A stretch of 64,000 bases of DNA from Luteimonas sp. MC1750 (GTDB taxonomy: Bacteria > Pseudomonadota > Gammaproteobacteria > Xanthomonadales > Xanthomonadaceae), in contig NZ_CP067113.1 in the NCBI RefSeq assembly GCF_016615955.1, forward strand, positions 2,108,001-2,172,000, given 5' to 3'. The stretch's first letter is position 1, and each line of letters opens with the position of its first letter. The notes under the pieces were generated by a model that saw only the letters and a program-made list of their open reading frames with translations, had not been told where the DNA came from and did no database searches. Below are positions 1 to 8,511 of the stretch, in pieces. The position numbers and the translations under genes were made by a program.

Positions 1-20
1 CCGCGGGGCGGCGCCGTGGA

Positions 21-1256
21 TCAGACGCGGCGGAAGACCAGGCTGCCGTTGGTGCCGCCGAAGCCGAACGAGTTCGACATCGCGACATCGACCTGCGCTT
101 CGCGCGCGCTGTGCGGCACGTAGTCGAGGTCGCAGCCCTCGGACGGATTGTCGAGGTTGATCGTCGGCGGGATGACGCCGGTGTGCAGCGCCATCGCCGA
201 GAACACCGCCTCGACGCCGCCCGCCGCGCCCAGCAGGTGGCCGGTCATCGACTTGGTCGAGCTGACCATCACCTTGCGCGCATGCGCGCCGAGCACGCTC
301 TTGATGCCCATGGTTTCGGCGAGGTCGCCGGCCGGGGTCGAAGTGCCGTGCGCGTTGATGTAGCCGATCTCGGACGGGTCCATGCCGGCGTCGCGGATCG
401 CGGCCACCATGCAGCGCGCGCCGCCCTCGCCGTTTTCGCTCGGCGCAGTCATGTGGTAGGCGTCGCCGCTCATGCCGAAGCCGGCGAGCTCGGCGTAGAT
501 ACGCGCACCACGCGCCTTCGCGCGCTCGTACTCCTCGACGACGAGGATGCCGGCGCCATCGCCCATGACGAAGCCGTCGCGGCCCTCGTCCCAGGGGCGC
601 GAGGCGCGCTGCGGGTCGTCGTTGCGGGTCGACAGTGCCTTCATCGCGCAGAAGCCGCCCAGCGACGTCGGGGTGGTCGCGAACTCGGCGCCGCCGGCGA
701 TCATCGCGTCGGCGTCGCCGTACTGGATCATGCGCATCGCCAGGCCGATGTTGTGGGTGGCCGTGGTGCAGGCGGTGACCGCGGCGATGTTCGGGCCCTT
801 GGCGCCGGTCATCATCGAGACCTGTCCGGCGATCATGTTGATGATGGTGCTCGGCACGTAGAACGGCGAGATCTTGCGCGGGCCGCTCTCGTGGTACTTG
901 ATCGAGGTTTCCTCGATGCCCTTCAGGCCGCCGATGCCGGCGCCGATGGCCACGCCGATGCGCTCGGGGTCGGCGGCGACGTCGAGCCCCGCGTCCTGCA
1001 GCGCCATCATCGAGGCGGCGACGCCGTAATGGACGAAGGGGTCCATCTTCTTGACGTCCTTGGCCGGGATCCACTGCGCGGGATCGAAGCCCTTGACCTC
1101 GCCGGCGATGCGGGTGGCGAACGCCGACGCGTCGAAATTGGTGATCGGGCCGATGCCCGAACGGCCGTCCACGATGCCCTGCCAGGACGAGGCCAGGTCA
1201 TTGCCGAGAGGCGACAGGATGCCGAGGCCGGTGATGACGACGCGACGCTTGGACAT
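21..1256 (-). CDS. fabF: beta-ketoacyl-ACP synthase II
   Basis: FabF condenses malonyl-ACP with an acyl-ACP to elongate fatty acids in the cytosol (411 aa, the usual length). The thiolase-fold catalytic triad is complete: Cys163 in TACTTA, His303 in NAHGTSTP and His340 in the SMTGH motif. The N-terminus [16 protein letters not shown] matches the family, so the start is secure. It is the last gene of a minus-strand run yceD-rpmF-fabH-fabD-fabG-acpP-fabF, the classic fab cluster order. A 123-bp gap separates it from acpP, so it may be partly independently expressed. Function is assigned with high confidence from family motifs and context. Confidence 0.98.
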   Translation of the reverse strand: MSKRRVVITGLGILSPLGNDLASSWQGIVDGRSGIGPITNFDASAFATRIAGEVKGFDPAQWIPAKDVKKMDPFVHYGVAASMMALQDAGLDVAADPERIGVAIGAGIGGLKGIEETSIKYHESGPRKISPFYVPSTIINMIAGQVSMMTGAKGPNIAAVTACTTATHNIGLAMRMIQYGDADAMIAGGAEFATTPTSLGGFCAMKALSTRNDDPQRASRPWDEGRDGFVMGDGAGILVVEEYERAKARGARIYAELAGFGMSGDAYHMTAPSENGEGGARCMVAAIRDAGMDPSEIGYINAHGTSTPAGDLAETMGIKSVLGAHARKVMVSSTKSMTGHLLGAAGGVEAVFSAMALHTGVIPPTINLDNPSEGCDLDYVPHSAREAQVDVAMSNSFGFGGTNGSLVFRRV

Positions 1257-1379
1257 GGGAACTCCGGACGGTTGTGCGTGCTGTGCGGTGCGCGCCGATG
1301 TGGCGCGCCGGAAACGCCCGAGGCCGCATCAGCGGCCCCGGGTTGTACATTCGATGCGGCGCTTCCGCGCCGGCTGCGA

Positions 1380-1619
1380 TCAGGCCTTGACGTGGGCCTT
1401 GATGTAGTCGATCGCCTGCTGCACCGAAGTGATCTTCTCGGCTTCCTCGTCGGGGATCTCGCACTCGAACTCTTCTTCGAGGGCCATCACCAGCTCGACG
1501 GTGTCGAGGGAATCCGCACCCAGGTCGTCGACGAAGGAGGCGCTTGCGCTGACCTCGTCTTCCTTGACGCCCAGTTGTTCGACGACGATCTTCTTGACGC
1601 GCTCTTCGATGCTGCTCAT
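1380..1619 (-). CDS. acpP: acyl carrier protein
   Basis: This small acidic protein (79 aa) carries growing acyl chains as a thioester on 4'-phosphopantetheine. The attachment serine is Ser37 in the invariant DSL motif (GADSLDTVE), and the four-helix pattern with acidic helix II is typical. The C-terminal KA ending and length are close to E. coli AcpP. It lies between fabG and fabF, as in most gammaproteobacteria, and supplies the shared substrate carrier for both. Nothing unusual is seen. Confidence 0.98.
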   Translation of the reverse strand: MSSIEERVKKIVVEQLGVKEDEVSASASFVDDLGADSLDTVELVMALEEEFECEIPDEEAEKITSVQQAIDYIKAHVKA

Positions 1620-1730
1620 TGGTTGTTGGCTCCGGTGGAGGCTGTTGCGGTGGGTAGTGTAAGGGATTCGGCCGGGGCTGGTATGGCCCGCCCGCCCCCT
1701 TTCGATTCAAGGGCTTGGCGCCCGGGTGCA

Positions 1731-2474
1731 TCACGGCATGTACATGCCGCCGTTGACGTGCAGGGTCTCGCCGGTGATGTAGCCGGCGTCCGGGCCGGCC
1801 AGGAAGGCGACGGCGCGGGCGATGTCGGTGGACTCGCCCAGGCGGCCGAGCGCGATCTGCTGCGCCATCGCCGCCTTGGCGTCTTCGGGGAGGTCACGGG
1901 TCATGTCGGTGGCGATGAAGCCCGGCGCGACCACGTTGACGGTCACGCCGCGGCTGCCGATCTCCTTCGCCAGCGACTTGGAGAAGGCGATGACGCCGGC
2001 CTTGGCCGCCGCGTAGTTCGCCTGGCCGGCGTTGCCGGTCACGCCGACGACCGATGCGATGTTGATGATGCGGCCGCGGCGGGCCTTCATCATCCCGCGC
2101 ATCACCGCCTTGCTGCTGCGATAGACGCTGGTCAGGTTGGTGTCGAGGATCGCCTGCCAGTCCGCGTCCTTCATCCGCATCAGCAGGTTGTCGCGGGTGA
2201 TGCCGGCGTTGTTGACCAGGATCGAGATCGCGCCGATGTCGGTGCCGATCGCCTCGATCAGCGCCTCGATCGCGCCGGGTTCGGAGACATCGAGCACGCG
2301 TCCATGGCCGCCCTGCGCGGCAAGCCGGTCACCGACCGCCTTCGCGCCGGCCTCGCTGGTCGCGGTGCCGACGACCGTCGCGCCGCGCGCGGCCAGTTCG
2401 TCGGCAATGGCGGCACCGATGCCACGGCTGGCGCCGGTCACCAGCGCGATCTCGCCTTTCAGTTCGTGGGTCAT
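1731..2474 (-). CDS. fabG: 3-oxoacyl-ACP reductase
   Basis: FabG is an NADPH-dependent short-chain dehydrogenase that reduces beta-ketoacyl-ACP to beta-hydroxyacyl-ACP. The 247-aa protein has the cofactor motif TGASRGIG (residues 13-20), the NNAG motif near residue 88 and the catalytic set Asn113, Ser141, Tyr154, Lys158 (YAAAK). The C-terminal GGMYMP tail is typical of FabG. It is preceded by fabD and followed by acpP. The short gap to fabD (about 56 bp) holds a fragment of a dispersed repeat (2501-2527), which slightly separates the two genes. Confidence 0.98.
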   Translation of the reverse strand: MTHELKGEIALVTGASRGIGAAIADELAARGATVVGTATSEAGAKAVGDRLAAQGGHGRVLDVSEPGAIEALIEAIGTDIGAISILVNNAGITRDNLLMRMKDADWQAILDTNLTSVYRSSKAVMRGMMKARRGRIINIASVVGVTGNAGQANYAAAKAGVIAFSKSLAKEIGSRGVTVNVVAPGFIATDMTRDLPEDAKAAMAQQIALGRLGESTDIARAVAFLAGPDAGYITGETLHVNGGMYMP

Positions 2475-2500
2475 TTCGTTTTTGCCTGTGTCAGTTCAAA

Positions 2501-2527
2501 AGCTTTGCCACGGATCTACGCGGCAAA
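2501..2527. repeat. fragment of the TTGCCACGGATCTACGCGG repeat
   Basis: AGCTTTGCCACGGATCTACG followed by CGGCAAA, between fabG and fabD, matches the outer part of the 37412-37560 inverted repeat. Only one arm end is present. Confidence 0.75.
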
Positions 2528-2530
2528 AAA

Positions 2531-3475
2531 TCAGCTCTTCCATTCCGCCAAGGTGGCGTCGAAGTCGGCGGCGGTGCCGAGGGCGCGGGCGTCGAGGGTT
2601 TTGTCGATGCGCTTCGCCAGGCCGGTGAGGACCTTGCCGGGGCCGCATTCGGCGATGCGCGAGGCGCCGCGCGCGGCGAGCGCCTGCATGCAGCCGGTCC
2701 ACTGCACCGGCAGGTAGAGCTGGCGCACCAGCGCGTCGCGGATCGCGTGCACGCCGTCGTGCACTTCGGCATCGACGTTCTGCACCACCGGCAGCGACGG
2801 CCTGCTCCAGGCCAGGCCGGACATCGCTTCCGACAGGCGATTGGCGGCTTCGCGCATCAGCGGCGTATGCGAGGGCACGCTCACTGCCAGCTTGACCACC
2901 TTGCGCACGCCCTTACCCGCCAGCAGCTCGAGTGCGCGATCGACCGCCGCGGCGTGGCCGCCGATCACGATCTGGCCGGGCGAATTGAAGTTGGCCGGAA
3001 CCACCACGTCTTCGGCGGAGGCTTCGGTGCAGGTCTCGCGCACCAGTGCATCCTCGGCACCGATGACCGCGGCCATCGCACCGGTGCCCGCGGGTGCGGC
3101 GTCCTGCATCAGCTGTCCGCGCAGGCGCACCAGTCGCGCGCCATCGACCAGCGGCAACGCACCGGCCGCGACCAGCGCGGAATACTCGCCCAGGCTGTGC
3201 CCGGCCAGCAGCGCCGGCATCGCACCGCCGGCGGCCTGCCACGCCCTCCACGTCGCCACGCCCGCGGCGAGCAGTGCCGGCTGGGTGAATTCGGTGCGGT
3301 CGAGGCGTCCGTCGGCCGCGTCCTGCGACAGCGCCCAGAGATCGACGCCGGCGCCGTCCGACGCCTCAGCGAAGGTCTCGCGGACCACGGCATGCGCATC
3401 GGCCAGGTCGGCCAGCATGCCCTGCGACTGCGAGCCCTGTCCGGGGAACACGAATGCGAGGTTGGGAACGGTCAC
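2531..3475 (-). CDS. fabD: malonyl-CoA:ACP transacylase
   Basis: FabD moves the malonyl group from CoA to ACP, producing the extender unit for FabH and FabF. The 314-aa product has the oxyanion motif FPGQGSQ (residues 10-16), the nucleophile Ser94 in GHSLGE and the catalytic His203 in PSHTPLM. I chose the GTG at 3475 because translation from it begins VTVPNLAFVFPGQG, as in other FabD proteins. A second in-frame GTG lies two codons upstream at 3481. The frame stays open much further upstream, antisense to nothing but overlapping fabH out of frame, and that extension is not coding. Confidence 0.96.
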   Translation of the reverse strand: MTVPNLAFVFPGQGSQSQGMLADLADAHAVVRETFAEASDGAGVDLWALSQDAADGRLDRTEFTQPALLAAGVATWRAWQAAGGAMPALLAGHSLGEYSALVAAGALPLVDGARLVRLRGQLMQDAAPAGTGAMAAVIGAEDALVRETCTEASAEDVVVPANFNSPGQIVIGGHAAAVDRALELLAGKGVRKVVKLAVSVPSHTPLMREAANRLSEAMSGLAWSRPSLPVVQNVDAEVHDGVHAIRDALVRQLYLPVQWTGCMQALAARGASRIAECGPGKVLTGLAKRIDKTLDARALGTAADFDATLAEWKS

Positions 3476-3598
3476 GCGCACGTCCAATCGAAAAAAGCCG
3501 GGCGATGATAAGCGCGAACCCGCGGCTTCGTCTGTACCCGCCCGTATTGAGGCGCTTCGCCAGGGATGACGCGCTGGACCAGGCAGCAGGACAACGCG

Positions 3599-3620
3599 TT
3601 TGCCACGAATGAACGCAAAG
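3599..3620. repeat. diverged fragment of the same repeat family
   Basis: TTTGCCACGAATGAACGCAA resembles the outer end of the 37412 arm but has diverged. It lies just before the hairpin between fabH and fabD. Confidence 0.45.
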
Positions 3621-3644
3621 GGCCGCGACGTGCGCGGCCCTTGC
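3616..3644 (-). terminator. hairpin between fabH and fabD
   Basis: A strong GC stem (AAGGGCCGCG pairing with CGCGGCCCTT around ACGTG) lies 20 bases below the fabH stop. On the minus strand it ends in CCTTTGCG, a short T tract. It could terminate or attenuate fabH transcripts before fabD, so fabD may also be read from its own promoter. The U tract is weak, so confidence is moderate. Confidence 0.5.
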
Positions 3645-3663
3645 GTGGTGCGGTGGGGGTGAC

Positions 3664-4656
3664 TCAGTAGCGCAGCAGCGCCGAGCCCCAGGTGAAGCCG
3701 CCGCCGAAGGCTTCCAGCAGCAGCAGCTGGCCGCGCTCGACCTTGCCCGAGCGCACCGCTTCGTCCAGCGCCAGCGGCACCGAGCCCGACGAGGTGTTGC
3801 CGTGGCGGTCGACGGTGACGATGACGCGGTCCATCGGCATGTCCAGGCGCTTGGCCGTGGCTTCGATGATGCGCAGGTTGGCCTGGTGCGGGATCAGCCA
3901 GTCGATCTCGTGGCGGTCGATGCCGTTGGCCTCGAGCGTCTCCTCGACGATCGAATCCAGCGCCTTGACCGCGTGCTTGAAGACGTCGCTGCCGGCCATG
4001 TTGATGCGCACGCCAGCGTTCTTCTCGCCTTCCTTGAAGCCGACCGACACGCCGACCGGGTTCCACAGCAGTTCCTTCTTCGCGCCGTCGGCGTGCAGGT
4101 GGGTGCTGAGGATGCCGGTTTCGGTATCGGCCTTGAGGACCACCGCGCCGGCGCCGTCGCCGAACAGCACGCAGGTGGTGCGCTCGCTCCAGTCGACCAT
4201 GCGCGTAAGGGTCTCGGAGCCGATCACCAGCGCCGTCTTCACCGAACCCGAGGCGATGAACTTCTCGGCCACGCTGAGCGCGTAGATGAAGCCCGAGCAC
4301 GCGGCGTTGACGTCGAACGCCGGGCAGCCGGCGATGCCCAGCCGCGCCTGGATCAGGCAGGCGGTGGACGGGAACACCAGGTCGGGCGTGGTCGTGCCGA
4401 CCACGATGAGCTCGATCTCGGAGGCATCGGTGCCAGCGGCTTCGAGCGCACGCAGCGCGGCGCGCAGGCCGAGGTCACCGGTGGTCTCGCCTTCGGCGGC
4501 CACGTGGCGCTGGCGGATGCCGGTGCGCGACGCGATCCACTCGTCGGAGGTGTCGACGAACTCGGCCAGGTCGGCGTTGGTCAGGACCTTGGCCGGCAGG
4601 TAGCTGCCGGTTCCGGCAATGCGCGCATAGACGCGCGGTGCGGAAGACTCGCTCAT
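3664..4656 (-). CDS. fabH: beta-ketoacyl-ACP synthase III
   Basis: FabH starts fatty-acid synthesis by condensing an acyl-CoA primer with malonyl-ACP. The 330-aa protein shows the Cys-His-Asn triad: Cys120 (NAACSGF), His257 (IPHQANLRI) and Asn287 (HGNTSSGS). It sits upstream of fabD in the usual order. The upstream neighbour is rpmF only 108 bp away, so the plsX gene found between rpmF and fabH in E. coli is absent here. Start ATG at 4656 gives [21 protein letters not shown], consistent with the family. Confidence 0.97.
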   Translation of the reverse strand: MSESSAPRVYARIAGTGSYLPAKVLTNADLAEFVDTSDEWIASRTGIRQRHVAAEGETTGDLGLRAALRALEAAGTDASEIELIVVGTTTPDLVFPSTACLIQARLGIAGCPAFDVNAACSGFIYALSVAEKFIASGSVKTALVIGSETLTRMVDWSERTTCVLFGDGAGAVVLKADTETGILSTHLHADGAKKELLWNPVGVSVGFKEGEKNAGVRINMAGSDVFKHAVKALDSIVEETLEANGIDRHEIDWLIPHQANLRIIEATAKRLDMPMDRVIVTVDRHGNTSSGSVPLALDEAVRSGKVERGQLLLLEAFGGGFTWGSALLRY

Positions 4657-4738
4657 TTCGCTGACGGACCTCGCGTGTGCAGGGCGCCCATCATGGCGCC
4701 AGTGGCCGTACCGCGCACGGGCGCGGCGGCCAGGACAT

Positions 4739-4758
4739 CGCCCGCCGAAGGGCGGGCG
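4739..4758 (-). terminator. hairpin just below rpmF
   Basis: A perfect 8-bp stem CGCCCGCC/GGCGGGCG with a four-base loop starts six bases after the rpmF stop. No U tract follows on the minus strand, so it may be a stability or pausing hairpin rather than a full terminator. Confidence 0.3.
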
Positions 4759-4764
4759 CGCGGA

Positions 4765-4959
4765 TCAGTCTTCTTCGACGACGCGGGTCTTCGGCACGAT
4801 GACCTGGCGGCCACGGTAGAAGCCGTCGGCGGTCATGTGGTGGCGGATGTGGGTCTCGCCCGAGGTCGGGTCGGTCGACAGCTGCTTGGCGCACAGCGCA
4901 TCGTGGGCGCGACGCATGCCGCGGCGGGAGGGGGAGACGCGGGACTTCTGAACAGCCAT
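4765..4959 (-). CDS. rpmF: 50S ribosomal protein L32
   Basis: Ribosomal protein L32 is a small basic protein of the large subunit. The 64-aa product begins [20 protein letters not shown], the diagnostic L32 N-terminus (MAVPK.K.S.S.RG.RR), and continues with the [15 protein letters not shown] segment. It lacks the CxxC zinc pairs found in some L32 paralogues. It lies between yceD and fabH, coupling ribosome and lipid genes as in E. coli. Confidence 0.97.
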   Translation of the reverse strand: MAVQKSRVSPSRRGMRRAHDALCAKQLSTDPTSGETHIRHHMTADGFYRGRQVIVPKTRVVEED

Positions 4960-5002
4960 GGGATTGCTCCAGCAACGAATTCGGGTGATCGGGACGATCA
5001 GG

Positions 5003-5530
5003 TCAATCGGTTTTCTTCTTCAGCGCCGCCAGTGCCGCGAACGGGTTGGCCTGCGCCTCCTCGTCGGCGGTGACCGGCCAGTCGCGCTCGACGCTTTCCG
5101 AGCCCGGCGACACCGGAACCACCGGCACCGCCAGGATCAGCTCATCTTCCACCAGGTCCAGGGGGCGGATGGCACCGTCCTCGCCCACCTCGAGGGCTTC
5201 ATAGCCCTCCGGCAGCGCGGCCTCGGCAACCTCGGCCTCCTCTTCCCCGGCACGCAGCAATCCCAGCCGCTGCACCACGCTGACCGGAAACACGAAGCGC
5301 TGCAGCGTGCGCTGGCAGAGCAGCGGCAGCTGCGCCTCGATCCCCAGTTCCACATAGGGCACCCGCAGCGCGTCGCGGTCGAAGGACAGCGTGAACGCCA
5401 CGTCGCCCTCCCCGTCGACCAGCACGTCGCGCAGGCGCGACAGGGCGGACAGCGGCAGCCGGCCGGCGAACTCGCGACGGGCTGAAACCATGCGCCAGGC
5501 GTCGAGTACTTCGGGCACGTCTGCGGACAT
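5003..5530 (-). CDS. yceD: YceD family protein (DUF177)
   Basis: This 175-aa acidic protein belongs to the YceD/DUF177 family, which nearly always precedes rpmF. Related proteins have been linked to 23S rRNA or large-subunit biogenesis in plants and bacteria, but no precise biochemical role is established. I start at the ATG at 5530 ([20 protein letters not shown]) because the longer open frame upstream is low-complexity and lies next to an opposing gene. The region [20 protein letters not shown] and the QRFVFPV stretch match the family pattern. It ends 43 bp before rpmF, so it is probably co-transcribed. Confidence 0.9.
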   Translation of the reverse strand: MSADVPEVLDAWRMVSARREFAGRLPLSALSRLRDVLVDGEGDVAFTLSFDRDALRVPYVELGIEAQLPLLCQRTLQRFVFPVSVVQRLGLLRAGEEEAEVAEAALPEGYEALEVGEDGAIRPLDLVEDELILAVPVVPVSPGSESVERDWPVTADEEAQANPFAALAALKKKTD

Positions 5531-5665
5531 AAGCCGCGGAATGTTATGCCTCGGACCGCCCGGTGTCAAACCCGGCCCCGCCGGCCAAACCCTTGCCGCG
5601 GCGGGCAATTTGCCACCCGCGGCGCTTCGGCGGCAGACTGCGGGCCCGTTCACGAGGCGTCCCGC

Positions 5666-6028
5666 TTGACCCCGATCCTGCTGCTGATCGCAACCGCCGC
5701 GGCCCTGGTGGCCTGGCTGATTCTACGCCGTCGCGGCGGACACGCGCGGCACCGCCAGGCGATGGCCGGCGTGCTCGACGCGGCCGACGCGCTGGAGGCC
5801 CGCCTGCGCACCGCGCGCAGCGAGATCGAGGCCGTGGCCGGCGAAGGCGCCGATCCGGTGCGCGACGCCATGCAGGAAATGCTCCGCCAGCGCCTGTGGC
5901 TGCAGCAGCATGGCGCCGCGGCCTCCGCCATCCAGCTGGAGGCGGTGCGCGCCTCGATCGACCAGGCGCGCGGGCGGATCGAGCAGCAGCTCGGCCGGAT
6001 CGAGCGCGCGCGGGCACCGCTGTCGTGA
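5666..6028 (+). CDS. small membrane-anchored coiled-coil protein, unknown function
   Basis: I do not recognise a characterised family. A TTG start at 5666 gives a 120-aa protein with one N-terminal membrane segment (LTPILLLIATAAALVAWLIL, residues 1-20), followed by RRR and then a helical, charged region rich in Ala, Glu, Gln and Arg that could form a coiled coil. The TTG fits better than the upstream ATG at 5546, whose extra 40 residues are low-complexity and Arg-rich. The stop overlaps the GTG start of the next gene (GTGA), so it is translationally coupled to maf. Confidence 0.65.
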   Translation: MTPILLLIATAAALVAWLILRRRGGHARHRQAMAGVLDAADALEARLRTARSEIEAVAGEGADPVRDAMQEMLRQRLWLQQHGAAASAIQLEAVRASIDQARGRIEQQLGRIERARAPLS

Positions 6029-6606
6029 ACCCCGCGCCCGGCCTGGTCCTGGCCTCGACCTCGCCCTACCGTCGCGAGCTGCTGGCGCGGCTGCGCCTGC
6101 CCTTCGAGACCGTCCGTCCCGAGGTCGACGAAAGCCCGCGCCCCGGCGAGCCGCCGCTGGCCCTGGCCCTCCGGCTGGCCGAAGCCAAGGCCGCCGCCGT
6201 GGCCCGCCTGCACCCGGCCGCGCGCGTGATCGGGTCCGACCAGGTCGCGGACCTTGATGGCACGCCGCTCGGCAAGCCGGGGGGGCACGAGGCGGCGATC
6301 GCGCAGCTGCTGGCGATGTCCGGGCGCAGCGTGGCCTTCCGCACCGCGGTGGCGGTGGCCGTGGGCGGGGACGTCTTCAGCGCGGCCGACACCACCCTGG
6401 TGCGCTTCCGCCGCCTGGAGCGTGGGGAGATCGAGCGTTACGTCGACCTCGAACGGCCCTTCGACTGCGCCGGCAGCTTCAAGTGCGAGGGCTTGGGCAT
6501 CGCGCTGTTCGAGGCGATCGAGACCACCGATCCGACGGCCCTGGTCGGCCTGCCACTGATCGCGACCGCAGGCCTGCTGCGCCGGTCGGGCCTCGCCCTG
6601 CCCTGA
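6025..6606 (+). CDS. yceF: Maf/YceF-type nucleoside triphosphate pyrophosphatase
   Basis: Maf-family enzymes hydrolyse modified or noncanonical nucleotides to monophosphates. The 193-aa product opens LVLASTSPYRRELLARL and has EVDESPRPGE, GSDQVADLDG and SFKCEGLGIALFE. These resemble E. coli YceF (m7GTP pyrophosphatase) more closely than YhdE, which fits its position beside yceD-rpmF; yceF flanks the same cluster in E. coli. The GTG start overlaps the previous stop by four bases. Substrate preference (m7GTP) is inferred from similarity only. Confidence 0.93.
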   Translation: MNPAPGLVLASTSPYRRELLARLRLPFETVRPEVDESPRPGEPPLALALRLAEAKAAAVARLHPAARVIGSDQVADLDGTPLGKPGGHEAAIAQLLAMSGRSVAFRTAVAVAVGGDVFSAADTTLVRFRRLERGEIERYVDLERPFDCAGSFKCEGLGIALFEAIETTDPTALVGLPLIATAGLLRRSGLALP

Positions 6607-6610
6607 GGCC

Positions 6611-8464
6611 TCAGCGCGCAGGCGCGGCCACTTCGATCCGCTGCTCCGACCAGTCCTCGACGCTGCCGTCGCGCCCATGCAGGCGCAGGCCCAGCCAGTG
6701 CGTGCCGCCGCTGTCCGCCGGCAGCTCCACCTCCGCCGAGAAACCGACCCGTGGATGCCCCGGATCGGTCGAGATCTTCCAGAAATGCGCGACCCCCGGG
6801 CTCGGGATGCCGTAGTCGGCCTCGGCGACCACCTCGCCATCGAGCAGGACCTCGACGCGCTCCACGCCCACGCCGTCCTTGAAGGCCCAGCCCCTGACGC
6901 CGAACACCGGCCCGACGCCCTCGCCCGACGCCGGACGGTCGATCCAGGCCAGGGCCGGCAGGGTGCACGCCGCGCCGGGGTCCCGGGCCGCGCCCTCGAT
7001 GGCGAACAGCAGGAAGCGCGTGCGCCCGTGGTCGACGTTCAACACCCGCGGCGGCGGCAAGGGTCCGAAGCGGCGGCACAGCGCGTGGTAGCGCAGCAGC
7101 AGATGCTTGTATTCGATCTCGCTGGCGGCGATCACCAGCAGCACGGGACCCCCGCGATCGACGGCGCCGGTCGCTTCCAGGTCCCACAGGCGCAGCTGCG
7201 GCGCGCGGCCGTGCTGGCGGTTGACCGGATGCTCGAGTACTTCGATCCCGGCGTCGTCCAGCGCAAAGCCGAGCTCCGCGCCGACCTTGAAGTTGTCGGC
7301 CACGAGCCGCGTGCCTTCGGGCATGCCGGCGCGCACCTCGCGCACGCCGTCGGCGAGCACGTCCCAGCCGGCGAAGTTCGACGGATACCACTTCAGCGCA
7401 GCGGTGCGCGCGCGCAGCTCGGGCACCGAGACCAGGGCGTAATAGCCGAGTACCGCCGCCAGGCCGACGCCGGCGCTCGCCCAGGTGAGCACGCGCAGCC
7501 AGCGCGGCCAGCGCAGCAGCAGGGCCGGCAGCAGCGGCAGCAGCGCCACCATCCCCGGCAGCGGCCAGTGGAAGCTCACCCGCTCGGTGTCGGCGAAGAA
7601 GCCCAGCACGAAGAAGCCCAGCACCACGAGGCCGCCGCACAGGGCGATGTAGCGCACGGGATCGCGCGCGTCGCGGGCGCCCCGCCAGCCCGACCACAGC
7701 AGGGCCACGAACAGCAGCGGCGTAGCCAGCAGCGCCTGGATGGCGATGAACCAGAAGCCGTCGGCCTGCCAGGCCCAGGGATGACGGTCGACCAGCTGGA
7801 ACCGCAGGCCGGCCTCGGCGTTCTCGAAGTTCCAGGCCAGCAGCGGCGTCCAGGCCGCGAGGCCGAAGGCGACCGCGATCCACAGCCGCGGGTCGCGCAG
7901 CGCCTGGCGTCCCTGCGGCAGCGCCAGCAGCGCCAGCGCACCCACGCCGATCACCGCGGCGAAGCGGTAGTGGCTGAGCGCGCCGATGGCCAGGCCAAGC
8001 GCGAGCTGCAGCGCCGCGCCGTAGCCCACGCCCCGCAGCAGCCGCGCGCCGGCATCGAGGCACAGCAGGGTCGCCAGCACCATCGCGGTGTCCGGAAGCG
8101 CCATCAGCCCCAGCGTCCCCGACAGCGGCAGCAGCAGCGTGGCGATGCCCGCGAGCCAGCCCAGACGCTCGCCGAACTCGCGCGCGGTGATCCGCACCAC
8201 CAGCCACGGCGCCAGCGACGCCAGCAGCAGGAAGGGCATGCGCAGCGCGAGCGTGCCTTCGCCGAAGACCGTGGTGCCGAGCCGGATCAGCCAGGCGGTC
8301 AGCCCCGGAAGATCGGAGTAGGCCCACGCCAGGTGGCGGCTTTCCTGCCAGTAGAAGGCTTCGTCGACGAACAGCGGCAGGCGCGCGGCGACCACCGCCT
8401 TCAACAGCAGCAGTGCACACCACAGTGCGACGAATGCCGCACGCGCGTCGATCTTTTCCCGCAT
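6611..8464 (-). CDS. GT39-like membrane glycosyltransferase with C-terminal Ig-like domain
   Basis: This 617-aa protein has many hydrophobic helices over about residues 10-370 and the loop motif FVDEAFYWQ (Asp34-Glu35). That motif is typical of lipid-phosphate-sugar-dependent glycosyltransferases (GT39/GT83, ArnT or dolichyl-P-mannose mannosyltransferase type). Such enzymes transfer a sugar from a polyprenyl-phosphate donor on the periplasmic side. After the membrane part come a soluble region (about 370-500) and a beta-rich domain from about residue 505 to the end (GWAFKDGVGVERVEVLLDG..., ending SVEDWSEQRIEV). That domain looks like the bacterial Ig-like modules found on cell-surface polysaccharide enzymes. 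The acceptor is unknown. It is divergent from moxR. Confidence 0.8.
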   Translation of the reverse strand: MREKIDARAAFVALWCALLLLKAVVAARLPLFVDEAFYWQESRHLAWAYSDLPGLTAWLIRLGTTVFGEGTLALRMPFLLLASLAPWLVVRITAREFGERLGWLAGIATLLLPLSGTLGLMALPDTAMVLATLLCLDAGARLLRGVGYGAALQLALGLAIGALSHYRFAAVIGVGALALLALPQGRQALRDPRLWIAVAFGLAAWTPLLAWNFENAEAGLRFQLVDRHPWAWQADGFWFIAIQALLATPLLFVALLWSGWRGARDARDPVRYIALCGGLVVLGFFVLGFFADTERVSFHWPLPGMVALLPLLPALLLRWPRWLRVLTWASAGVGLAAVLGYYALVSVPELRARTAALKWYPSNFAGWDVLADGVREVRAGMPEGTRLVADNFKVGAELGFALDDAGIEVLEHPVNRQHGRAPQLRLWDLEATGAVDRGGPVLLVIAASEIEYKHLLLRYHALCRRFGPLPPPRVLNVDHGRTRFLLFAIEGAARDPGAACTLPALAWIDRPASGEGVGPVFGVRGWAFKDGVGVERVEVLLDGEVVAEADYGIPSPGVAHFWKISTDPGHPRVGFSAEVELPADSGGTHWLGLRLHGRDGSVEDWSEQRIEVAAPAR

Positions 8465-8511
8465 CCTGCAACGACCTCGCTACACTTCGAAAGAGCCACA
8501 CGGAGCCCGGC

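Noticed and set aside
111..2717. Very long plus-strand open frame opposite fabF-acpP-fabG-fabD
   Set aside because: It is antisense to conserved genes with clear motifs; its Arg/Ala/His-rich composition is the usual shadow of high-GC coding sequence.
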